From JAPLGE01 sp964355545 (GTDB lineage: Bacteria > Bipolaricaulota > Bipolaricaulia > UBA7950 > UBA9294): DNA of 22,821 nucleotides. Shown here piece by piece: positions 8,509 through 15,341 of this stretch. Where the stretch lies: positions 1 through 22,821 of the forward strand of contig CAYHEK010000020.1 in NCBI GenBank assembly GCA_964355545.1, in the 5' to 3' direction. Each line of letters opens with the position of its first letter. Position 1 is the stretch's first letter. Under the pieces are notes generated by a model, which was not told the origin of the DNA, made no database searches, and worked only from the letters and a program-made list of their open reading frames with translations. The translations under genes were made by a program, and so were the position numbers.

Positions 8509-9256
8509 CGGTCAGGATGAAGACCTTCTCGCACCCACCCGCCTTCAGGGCCCGGGCGCACTCCTCCGCGGTCGAGCCGGTGGTGTAGATGTCGTCCACC
8601 AGGAGGACCATCCCCTTCCCGAATCTTATCAGACCAAAGGCCTCCCGCAAGTTCTCGCGCCGCGCGGCGGCGGGGAGGCCGGCCTGAGGGACAGTCTCCC
8701 TCGTCTTTGTAAGGAGGGCGCGGACCGGGAGGCCAAGCCTCCGTCCGACCCCCTCCGCAAGGAGACGGGCCTGGTTGAAACCACGCCGGCGGCGGTCGAG
8801 CCGACTCATCGGCACGTAGGTGATCTCCTCGATCCCCGCGAACGCCTTCTCCCTCGTGAGGTAGTCGGCCATGCGCCGGGAGAGAAAGCGGACGATCGCC
8901 CGTTCCCGCTCGAACTTGAGCGCCCGCACAAGCCCTCCCCACGCCCCGTCATACGGCCCGAGCGATCGGGCGAGGTCGAAGGCGCGGCCGCGCGTCCCGC
9001 ACGCCCGACACAAGTCAAGACGAGGGTCGGAGAGGGGCTCCTCACAGCGTTGGCAGCGGGCTCCCTCGAGGGACGGAAGCTCCGCCTCGCACCGGCCGCA
9101 TAGAACCACAAGGCCCCGGCTCGGCTCCCCGCAGAGGAGGCAGCGCTGCGGAAAGAGAAGCGCAAGGAGGTCCTCCGCGACCAGGCGGCCACGCCGCCCC
9201 TCAGAGGATCTTCGCCACGCGCAGAAGCTGGCTCGTGTACCCCCACTCGTTGTCAT
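8495..9256 (-). CDS. comF: ComF family phosphoribosyltransferase-like protein
   Basis: ComF proteins are needed for DNA uptake in competent bacteria and interact with PriA-linked DNA processing; many non-competent species also carry one. The protein has two N-terminal CxxC zinc pairs (CLLCG with CGRC, and CQRC with CRACG), the family block YVPMSRLDRRRRGFNQA, and the PRPP-binding motif VLLVDDIYTTGSTAEE near the C terminus. The frame opens with ATG at 9256, which would overlap gap by 56 bp. No ATG, GTG or TTG lies between there and the conserved FPQRCLLCG; a CTG at 9184-9182, 12 bases after GAGGGG, is a possible true start and gives a more usual ComF N terminus. Confidence 0.9.
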   Translation of the reverse strand: MTTSGGTRASFCAWRRSSEGRRGRLVAEDLLALLFPQRCLLCGEPSRGLVVLCGRCEAELPSLEGARCQRCEEPLSDPRLDLCRACGTRGRAFDLARSLGPYDGAWGGLVRALKFERERAIVRFLSRRMADYLTREKAFAGIEEITYVPMSRLDRRRRGFNQARLLAEGVGRRLGLPVRALLTKTRETVPQAGLPAAARRENLREAFGLIRFGKGMVLLVDDIYTTGSTAEECARALKAGGCEKVFILTVARA

Positions 9257-10214
9257 AGAAGGCCACGACCTTTAGGAGGCGCTTGTCGACCACGGCGGTC
9301 GAGCAAAGGTCGACGACGCTCGCCCGCGGGTCGCCCAGAATGTCGCTCGACACGAGCGGCTCGTCACTCACCCCGAGGATCCCGGCGAGCTCCCCTTCCG
9401 CGTAGCGCCGGAAGGCGGCGTTGGCCCCTTCCGCGGTGACCTCTTTTCGCATCTCGACGACGAAGTCGCTCACGGAGCCGCAGACGACCGGGACGCGGAA
9501 GGCGATCCCGTCCATCTTCCCGGCGAGGGAAGGGATGACCTTGGCCGTCGCCGTCGCCGCGCCGGTCGAGGTGGGAACGATGTTCACCGCCGCGGCCCGG
9601 CTGCGAGAGAGCGAGCTCCCGGCCGCGTCCACAAGCTCTTGATCGGCTGTGTACGCGTGCACGGTGGTCAGGAAGGCGTGCACGATCCCGAACTCCTTCT
9701 CCAGGACGTGCGCCACGGGGATGAGTGAGTTCGTGGTGCAAGAGGCGGCGGAGACGACCCTGTGCGTCTTCTTGTCGTAAGCCCCTTGATTCACCCCGTA
9801 CACGATCTGGGGGATCTTCTCCGCCCCCTCTCCCTTGGGAGGAGCGGAGATGAGGACTCGCTTCGCCCCGGCCACGAGGTGACGCGAGGCCCCTTTCGGC
9901 CCGTCGTGGCCGCGGAAGACGCCGGTCGACTCGAGGACCACGTCGATCCCCTTCTCTCCCCAGGGGAGCTTCTCCGGCTCCTTCTCCGCAAGGAGGGGAA
10001 TGAAGACCCCGTCGACCTCAATCCCACCCTCCTTGGCCACCACCGACCGCTCGTAGCGGCGGTAGACCGAGTCGTGGGCGAGGAGGTAGGCCGCCTCCTT
10101 GGAGGAGAGCCGTACGTCGTTCACGGCCACGACCTCGAGATCGCGGCTTCCGAAGGCCTGCCGAAAGAAGGTCCGCCCGATCCGCCCAAACCCGTTGATC
10201 GCCACCCTGTTCAC
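9201..10214 (-). CDS. gap: Glyceraldehyde-3-phosphate dehydrogenase
   Basis: GAPDH oxidises and phosphorylates glyceraldehyde-3-phosphate in glycolysis or works in reverse in gluconeogenesis. The 337-residue protein has the Rossmann motif INGFGRIGR at the N terminus, Asp33 in VAVNDV after the second strand, the catalytic Cys159 in SAASCTTN with His186 in TTVHAYTADQ, and PTSTGAA and FYDNEWGY. The loop usually written as DLPHKDLRRAR is here DAAGSSLSRSR, changing the pair that governs cofactor choice. The start is GTG at 10214-10212 with AAGGAGGT upstream, overlapping the pdxT stop by 4 bp (GTGA). Confidence 0.96.
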   Translation of the reverse strand: MNRVAINGFGRIGRTFFRQAFGSRDLEVVAVNDVRLSSKEAAYLLAHDSVYRRYERSVVAKEGGIEVDGVFIPLLAEKEPEKLPWGEKGIDVVLESTGVFRGHDGPKGASRHLVAGAKRVLISAPPKGEGAEKIPQIVYGVNQGAYDKKTHRVVSAASCTTNSLIPVAHVLEKEFGIVHAFLTTVHAYTADQELVDAAGSSLSRSRAAAVNIVPTSTGAATATAKVIPSLAGKMDGIAFRVPVVCGSVSDFVVEMRKEVTAEGANAAFRRYAEGELAGILGVSDEPLVSSDILGDPRASVVDLCSTAVVDKRLLKVVAFYDNEWGYTSQLLRVAKIL

Positions 10215-10795
10215 GCTAGAACCTCCTTTTCATAGTCCTCCACCATCCCCCCAAAGTAGCGGTGGATGCGCAGGTCGTCGGTCAGCTCCGGATGAAAGCT
10301 CGCCACGAGGACGTTCCCCTGGCGAGCCATGACCGGCACCCCGGCGTGTCGGGCGAGAAGGGCGACCCCCTTCCCCGCGCGCGTGATGTAGGGCGCACGA
10401 ATGAAGACCGCGGGAATGTCCTTCCCGATCCCTTCCACATCGAGAACGGTCTCGAAGCTCTCCACCTGCCGACCGGAGGCGTTGCGGGCGACGGTGATGT
10501 CGATCGCGCCAAGGTACGCCTCCTTCTGCCCCTCGATCCGGTCGGCCAAGAGGATCATCCCGGCGCAGGTCCCAAAGAAGGGGAACCCCTCCCTCGCGCG
10601 GCGGCCCAGCTCCTCGAAGAGCTGACCGGCGGCAAGGAGAGAGATCGCCGTCGACTCCCCACCGGGGAGGATCATCCCGGAGAGAGAGCGAAGCTCCTCG
10701 ATGCACTTCACCGCCGCGCCCTCGATCCCGAGACGCGAGAGGCTCGCCAGGTGCTCGCGCACCGCGCCCTGCAGGCCGAGGACACCGATCCTCAT
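10211..10795 (-). CDS. pdxT: Pyridoxal 5'-phosphate synthase, glutaminase subunit
   Basis: PdxT hydrolyses glutamine and channels ammonia to PdxS. The class I amidotransferase triad is visible: Cys77 in FFGTCAGMILLA, and His168 and Glu170 in SFHPELTDD. The GGEST oxyanion-region motif (45-49) and the N-terminal GVLGLQGAVREH are typical. The 194-residue length is standard. The start codon directly follows the pdxS stop with no spacer, and the 3' end overlaps gap by 4 bp, so it sits second in the long operon. Confidence 0.97.
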   Translation of the reverse strand: MRIGVLGLQGAVREHLASLSRLGIEGAAVKCIEELRSLSGMILPGGESTAISLLAAGQLFEELGRRAREGFPFFGTCAGMILLADRIEGQKEAYLGAIDITVARNASGRQVESFETVLDVEGIGKDIPAVFIRAPYITRAGKGVALLARHAGVPVMARQGNVLVASFHPELTDDLRIHRYFGGMVEDYEKEVLA

Positions 10796-11674
10796 CTAGC
10801 GGACCTGCATCATCTCGTGCGGCGGGATCTCCTCGATCACGATCCCTGGCATCGCCTCGCCGAGCCCGGCGGAGACCTCGGCCAGGACCTTGGGGTCGTT
10901 ATAGTGCGTGGTCGCCTGCACGATCGCTCGCGCCCGGTTCGCGGGGTCGGCGGACTTGAAGATCCCGCTTCCGACGAAGATTCCGTCACAGCCAAGCTGC
11001 ATCATCATCGCCGCGTCGGCTGGGGTGGCGATCCCGCCGGCGGCGAAGTTCACGACGGGGAGCCGTCCCGCCTCGCGGATGGCGAGGAGGACTTCGTGGG
11101 GAGCTCCCATCTCCTTCCCCATCCGGACGAGTTCCTCCTCGGGCGCGGCGAGGACGGCGCGGATCTGCGCGTTCATCAAGCGCATGTGCTTCACGGCCTC
11201 GATGACATTCCCCGTCCCCGGCTCGCCCTTGGTGCGGATCATCGCCGCTCCCTCGGCGATCCGGCGGCAGGCCTCCCCCAAGTCGCGCGCACCGCACACG
11301 AAGGGGACCGTGAACGCCCACTTGTCGATGTGATAGTGGGGATCGGCCGGGGTAAGAACCTCCGACTCATCGATGTAGTCGACCCCGAGGGCCTGGAGGA
11401 TCTGCGCCTCCACGAAGTGGCCGATCCGCGCCTTGGCCATCACCGGGACGGATACCGCATCCTCGATCTCCTTCACCCGGGTCGGATCGGCCATGCGCGC
11501 GACCCCGCCCTCGGCGCGGATGTCCGCCGGGACCCGCTCCAGGGCCATGACCGCCACCGCACCGGCCTTTTCCGCGATCTTCGCTTGCTCCGCGGTGGTG
11601 ACGTCCATGATCACCCCGCCCTTCAACATCTCGGCGAGGCCGCTCTTCACACGGAACGTTCCCTTCTTCACCAT
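10796..11674 (-). CDS. pdxS: Pyridoxal 5'-phosphate synthase, synthase subunit
   Basis: PdxS builds PLP from ribose 5-phosphate, glyceraldehyde 3-phosphate and ammonia. Starting at ATG 11674, preceded by GGGGGTGA, the protein is 292 residues and the catalytic residues fall exactly at the Bacillus numbers: Asp24 in GGVIMDV, Lys81 in VMAKARIGH and Lys149 in IRTKGEPGTG. The frame stays open 20 codons further upstream, but the extra residues are not family-like and would cover the predicted promoter's transcript start. It is the first gene of the ten-gene minus-strand run. Confidence 0.97.
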   Translation of the reverse strand: MVKKGTFRVKSGLAEMLKGGVIMDVTTAEQAKIAEKAGAVAVMALERVPADIRAEGGVARMADPTRVKEIEDAVSVPVMAKARIGHFVEAQILQALGVDYIDESEVLTPADPHYHIDKWAFTVPFVCGARDLGEACRRIAEGAAMIRTKGEPGTGNVIEAVKHMRLMNAQIRAVLAAPEEELVRMGKEMGAPHEVLLAIREAGRLPVVNFAAGGIATPADAAMMMQLGCDGIFVGSGIFKSADPANRARAIVQATTHYNDPKVLAEVSAGLGEAMPGIVIEEIPPHEMMQVR

Positions 11675-11705
11675 GCTCTCACCCCCCGCTAGAGGCTCAA
11701 ACCAA

Positions 11706-11734
11706 AGATTACCCCGCGCACACAAGGAGAGCAA
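11706..11734 (-). promoter_or_regulatory. Promoter of the pdxS-to-tatD operon
   Basis: TTGCTC (11734-11729), 17 bp, then TAATCT (11711-11706) on the minus strand. Transcription would begin near 11699, giving a leader of about 25 bases before pdxS. The 99-bp gap it sits in is the only sizeable gap in the minus-strand genes from nadK down to tatD. Confidence 0.55.
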
Positions 11735-11773
11735 GGGAAGGACTCAGACAGATTGAGGAAGCCCTCCGGGCAC

Positions 11774-12604
11774 CTACCGGTCCGCCTTACGGCGGCGATC
11801 GTCGCCCCAGTTGAGCTTGTTTTCGAGGACCGCAAAGAAGGACGGGGCTTCGTGCATCCGCACGAGGCGCGTCGGGAGCGGGGCCCGCCCCACGGTGACC
11901 TCCGCCCTCTCGGGGAGAGAAGCGACGAGGTCGCCGTCCGCATAGGCGTCCGCAGGCGTGCGCGTCCGCAGGTGGAGGACCTCCTCGGCCGGGAAGACGA
12001 CCGGCCGCAGACCCAGTTTGTGTGCCGCAAGCGGGGTCGCCAGAATGCACTCTGCCGACGGGACGACCACCGGCCCGCCGGCGGAGAGGGCGTACGCGGT
12101 CGAGCCGGTCGCCGTGGAGAGGATGATCCCATCTCCAGGGTAGGTCGCTACCGTGCCGTCCCTCCACGAGAGTTCCACCTCGCAGAAGCCTTCCTCGGCC
12201 GGTCGCGCGATCACAAGGTCGTTCAGGGCGGTCCCCCGCGTCCCACCGGTCATGGAGAAGGAAAGGCGCATCCGTTCCTCGATCTCAAACTGGCCGCGCA
12301 GGACCCCCTCCAAGGCGGGCGTGAGCGACGCCGCCCCCACCTGGGTCAGGAAACCGAGACTCCCCAGATTCGCTCCAAGGATGGGAAGGCCGCGGTCGGC
12401 GAAGGCTGCTGCCGCGCGGAGCACGGTCCCGTCTCCACCCAGAGCGACGACCAAGGCTCCCTCGCCCTCTTGGGCAGACGGCCGTCCGCCCTCGGCCACG
12501 ACCTCGATCCCTTTCAGGTGACCCCAGGCCTTCAGAACCGCCAGGGCCCGCGCCGCGCCTTCCTTCGTCGTGTTAGCGACGACGTAAATCCGATGAATCT
12601 CCAT
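11774..12604 (-). CDS. nadK: NAD kinase
   Basis: NAD kinase phosphorylates NAD to NADP and so sets the NADP pool. The 276-residue protein has the signature GGDGT at 56-60, LGANLGSLGFLT, the LNDLVI strand near 127 and the glycine-rich ATGSTAYALSAGGPVV block. Length is usual. The start is ATG 12604 with only a weak ribosome-binding site. It lies 33 bp after the permease gene of the ABC importer, so it probably shares that operon's transcript; 99 bp separate it from pdxS. Neighbouring genes for GAPDH and NAD(P)HX repair make a loose nicotinamide-cofactor theme. Confidence 0.95.
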   Translation of the reverse strand: MEIHRIYVVANTTKEGAARALAVLKAWGHLKGIEVVAEGGRPSAQEGEGALVVALGGDGTVLRAAAAFADRGLPILGANLGSLGFLTQVGAASLTPALEGVLRGQFEIEERMRLSFSMTGGTRGTALNDLVIARPAEEGFCEVELSWRDGTVATYPGDGIILSTATGSTAYALSAGGPVVVPSAECILATPLAAHKLGLRPVVFPAEEVLHLRTRTPADAYADGDLVASLPERAEVTVGRAPLPTRLVRMHEAPSFFAVLENKLNWGDDRRRKADR

Positions 12605-12637
12605 CCTGATGATCGTACTCGCGAGCCCCTGTTGCGA

Positions 12638-13477
12638 TCAACGCGAGCGTCCACCCGCGTACTTCCAGCGACAGAGGAAGTGCTCCACGAGGTCGACCCC
12701 CACGTAGAGGACGAGGCCGAGGATCGCCATCGCCACGATCCCGGCGAAGGCGCGGTCCCGACTGAAGAGCATGTGAGACTTGATGTACATCCCCAGGCCC
12801 GTGCCCAACGCGGCGCTCGTCTCCGCGATGTACAGGAAGGCAATCCCCAGGCCGATGCTCACCCGCACACTCGTGAGGATCGCAGGGAGGGAGGCCGGGA
12901 GGACGACGTGCCAGTAGACCTGCCAGCGCGTCGCCCCTGCAGAGCGAACGCTCGTCAGGTGCTCCGCGCCGATGTTCCGCGCCGCGCCCTGCGCCGAGAC
13001 GAGGATCTGAAAGAAGAGGACAAAGGCGACGATCACGACCTTGGTGGCGTTCCCGGTGCCGAAGACGAGGAAGAGGAAGAGGATGAACGCGACCTGCGGA
13101 ATAGGGTAGGTGATGTAGATCATCGGGGAGACGAAGCGGTCGAGGATCCGCTCGTGGCCGATGAGGAGGCCCGAGGGGACCGCCAGGAAGAGCGCGATGA
13201 GCATCGCGCCGAGGAGCCGCGCCCCGCTCGCGAGGAAGTGACGCTCAAGTTCCGCCACGTTCTTCACCACCTGGGAGAGCGCCTGGTAGGGCCCCGGGAG
13301 GATCGGGGAAGGGTAGATCGCGTTCACGACAAGGCTCACCACCTCCCAAAGAAAAAGGAGGACGGCGATGCTCGCGGCATAGGTCAAAAGCGGCCGCACT
13401 CCCCACCCCTCGCGGAGGGCGTGGCCGGCCGCGCGGAGGTGAACGGCCGCTCGGTCCCGCTTCTCTGTGATCCTCAT
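12638..13477 (-). CDS. ABC importer permease, NitT/TauT (SsuC) type
   Basis: This 279-residue inner-membrane protein has about six hydrophobic segments and the permease family loop that docks the ATPase: HLTSVRSAGATRWQVYWHVV followed by LPASLPAIL. The pattern matches the SsuC/TauC/NrtB group, which import sulfonates, nitrate, taurine or pyrimidine precursors. The start ATG 13477 overlaps the ATPase stop by 4 bp. The substrate cannot be fixed from the permease. The segment before the first membrane helix is short and Arg-rich, as expected for the cytoplasmic side. Confidence 0.9.
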   Translation of the reverse strand: MRITEKRDRAAVHLRAAGHALREGWGVRPLLTYAASIAVLLFLWEVVSLVVNAIYPSPILPGPYQALSQVVKNVAELERHFLASGARLLGAMLIALFLAVPSGLLIGHERILDRFVSPMIYITYPIPQVAFILFLFLVFGTGNATKVVIVAFVLFFQILVSAQGAARNIGAEHLTSVRSAGATRWQVYWHVVLPASLPAILTSVRVSIGLGIAFLYIAETSAALGTGLGMYIKSHMLFSRDRAFAGIVAMAILGLVLYVGVDLVEHFLCRWKYAGGRSR

Positions 13478-14205
13478 CCCTCGAGCGCCTCCTTCAGGGC
13501 GCGGACCGTCCCGCGGAACCCCTCGCTCTTCCGGTAGTCAACCGATCCCATCCCTTGATTCTCCACGACCGCCTTGATTCGCGCCGGCCTCTCGGTGAGG
13601 ACGAGGACATCCTGCCCGAGGAAGGCCGCCTCCTCGATATCGTGGGTGACGAGGACGAGGGAGAAGCGATGTTCCTGCCAGAGCGTAAGGAAAAGGTCCT
13701 GGATCCGCTCGCGGGTAAGGGTGTCGAGCGAGGCGAGCGGCTCGTCCATCAGGAGGACCATTGGGGAGGTGGAGAGGGCGCGGGCGACCCCGACCCGCCG
13801 CTTCATCCCCTCGGAGAGCTCGGCGGGGAAGCGGCTCTTGACGCTAGCAAGCCCAAGCTCCTCGAGGACTGCCCCGGCGTGCTGCCTCGGGTACTCGCCC
13901 GCGAGGAGGAGGCTCAAGTTTGCGTTCTGCCAGACGGTCTTCCAGGGCAGGAGCCCGGCATTCTGTAGGATGAGGGCGACGTCCCGGCGCGGACCGGTGA
14001 CCGGTGTTCCGCCGATCGCGATCCTCCCTTCGGTCGCCTTGAGCAAGCCAGCGACGGCAAACAGGATCGACGTCTTCCCGCACCCGGATGGACCGATGAG
14101 GGCGAGGCTCCTTCCGTCCTCCAAGCGGAAGCCGATGCGATCGACCGCCCGGACGGTTCTCTCTCCCCGCCCGTAGTCGATCGTCAGGGCGTCCACTTCG
14201 ATCAT
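13474..14205 (-). CDS. ABC importer ATPase, NitT/TauT (SsuB) type, altered signature motif
   Basis: From ATG 14205, which overlaps the binding-protein stop as ATGA, the product is 243 residues. It has Walker A GPSGCGKTS (38-46), the Q-loop ILQNAGLLPWKTVWQN, Walker B LLMDEPLASLD with Glu155, and VLVTHDIEEAAFL. The ABC signature reads LSEGM (130-134) where LSGGM or LSGGQ is usual, a Gly-to-Glu change in the ATP-contacting loop. The frame is open 24 codons upstream but that part lies in the binding-protein gene and is not conserved. It energises the permease encoded next to it. Confidence 0.92.
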   Translation of the reverse strand: MIEVDALTIDYGRGERTVRAVDRIGFRLEDGRSLALIGPSGCGKTSILFAVAGLLKATEGRIAIGGTPVTGPRRDVALILQNAGLLPWKTVWQNANLSLLLAGEYPRQHAGAVLEELGLASVKSRFPAELSEGMKRRVGVARALSTSPMVLLMDEPLASLDTLTRERIQDLFLTLWQEHRFSLVLVTHDIEEAAFLGQDVLVLTERPARIKAVVENQGMGSVDYRKSEGFRGTVRALKEALEG

Positions 14206-15221
14206 GGCAAGAACCGGCCGGTGGTGATCGCGTCGTAGGAGGGGTGGGCCGCGGCGTAGCCCTTCCGGTTCACCCAAGCGACCACACTCTCAAACTGATC
14301 TTGGCTGAGCCGCTGGGGTGGGAGAAAGCGGGGGATCGCGAAGCTGTCCAGGACCCCCGCAGGGATCGTCTCCGGGTTCACTCCGGGGAAGAAGAGAGAA
14401 AGGGCCGCATTGATCCCCGTCTCGATGAGCTCCTCCCGGTTGAGCGCATTGATCCGGTCGATCGCCTCCCGATAGGCCCCGTAGAAGCGCACCACGAGAT
14501 CGCTTCTCTCCTCGACCACGGCGCGGCGGAAGACGAGGACGCTCGGGAGCAGCTCCATCCCCTCGAAGTCGGAGAGGTGGACGAGCTCAAGCGGCGTGGT
14601 CCCGGCGAGGAGAGGGTAGCGGGAGATGTAGGTGATGTAGGGCTCGGGGAGGACGGCGGCCGGAACCCCCTGCCCGGCGAACCAGAGGGCGAGCTGTAGG
14701 ATGTCCGTCCAATAGGAGTAAAGATCTCCCCGGTTAATCGAGTACCCCATGCCCTCGAGCAACTCGTCCGTCTGGTACTCAAGGTCACTGCGATAGACGG
14801 TCGCGAGCCGATTCGAGCCCGTCTTGCTCGCGTAGAGGGCTTTCAGAGAGTCGATGCGGAAAGACTTGGGGGAGAGGACCGCCAGACTCCCGCTCTGCTC
14901 CCCGGGATAGGAGGCGCTCGTGATCACGATGTCACACTGGCTCGAGAGAAGGACGGCCATCGTCACGTCGCAGACCATGCCGTCGATCGCTCCCGCCATC
15001 AGGGCGGTCGTCCGTTCCTCGTTGTCGCTCAGCCCCACAAGCTCCACGTTCACGTCGTGCTCATCAAACAGGCCCCAGGCGCCGGCAAACGCGATGGGGA
15101 GCGAGCTCATCACCGCGGGGAGGCTGACGCGAAGCCGGGGAAGATCGGTGCCCATGCCAACAAGAGAGAAAGACAGACTGAGGAGAGAAAGACCGACGAT
15201 CAGGCGCCTGGCCTGAGGCAT
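14202..15221 (-). CDS. ABC importer substrate-binding protein, NMT1/SsuA-like
   Basis: The protein (339 residues from ATG 15221, with AAGGAGG five bases upstream) starts with a signal peptide: a basic PQARR then a hydrophobic stretch LIVGLSLLSLSFSLVGMG. The mature part begins with LRVSLPAVMSSLPIAFAGAWG, then a segment GLFDEHDVNVELVGL and MAGAIDGMVCDVTMAV, the typical start of NitT/TauT-type binding proteins in which a sampled small molecule is held between two lobes. No lipobox Cys is seen. The family serves sulfonates, nitrate, thiamine precursors and others, and I cannot choose among them. First gene of a three-gene importer, with nadK after it. Confidence 0.88.
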   Translation of the reverse strand: MPQARRLIVGLSLLSLSFSLVGMGTDLPRLRVSLPAVMSSLPIAFAGAWGLFDEHDVNVELVGLSDNEERTTALMAGAIDGMVCDVTMAVLLSSQCDIVITSASYPGEQSGSLAVLSPKSFRIDSLKALYASKTGSNRLATVYRSDLEYQTDELLEGMGYSINRGDLYSYWTDILQLALWFAGQGVPAAVLPEPYITYISRYPLLAGTTPLELVHLSDFEGMELLPSVLVFRRAVVEERSDLVVRFYGAYREAIDRINALNREELIETGINAALSLFFPGVNPETIPAGVLDSFAIPRFLPPQRLSQDQFESVVAWVNRKGYAAAHPSYDAITTGRFLP

Positions 15222-15259
15222 ACCGTCCTCCTTTTTCACCCCTGGACTCTAGTCGCTCG

Positions 15260-15287
15260 ATTATACCGGCCCTGCGCGGGTGGACAA
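15260..15287 (-). promoter_or_regulatory. Promoter of the importer-nadK operon
   Basis: TTGTCC (15287-15282), 16 bp, then a perfect TATAAT (15265-15260) on the minus strand. Transcription would start near 15253, about 30 bases before the binding-protein start. Confidence 0.7.
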
Positions 15288-15303
15288 AAAGGCGCGGACG
15301 GAG

Positions 15304-15331
15304 TTGCGAGGGCGCGGGGATCGAGTAGGAT
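15304..15331 (+). promoter_or_regulatory. Candidate promoter of the ABC exporter genes
   Basis: TTGCGA (15304-15309), 16 bp, TAGGAT (15326-15331). The GTG start of the first exporter gene is only 10 bases after the -10 box, so the message would be leaderless or nearly so. The box is divergent from, and about 40 bp away from, the importer promoter. Confidence 0.45.
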
Positions 15332-15341
15332 CACTCGTTTC

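Noticed and set aside
11755..11775. Small GCCC/GGGC hairpin just after nadK as a terminator
   Set aside because: The stem is only four base pairs and no T-run follows.
10262..13537. Two long plus-strand frames opposite pdxT/pdxS and nadK/permease
   Set aside because: Antisense shadows without recognisable domains or start signals.
15057..15341. N-terminal extension of the first exporter subunit
   Set aside because: It would lie inside the divergent binding-protein gene and across both promoters, and shows no exporter-like sequence.
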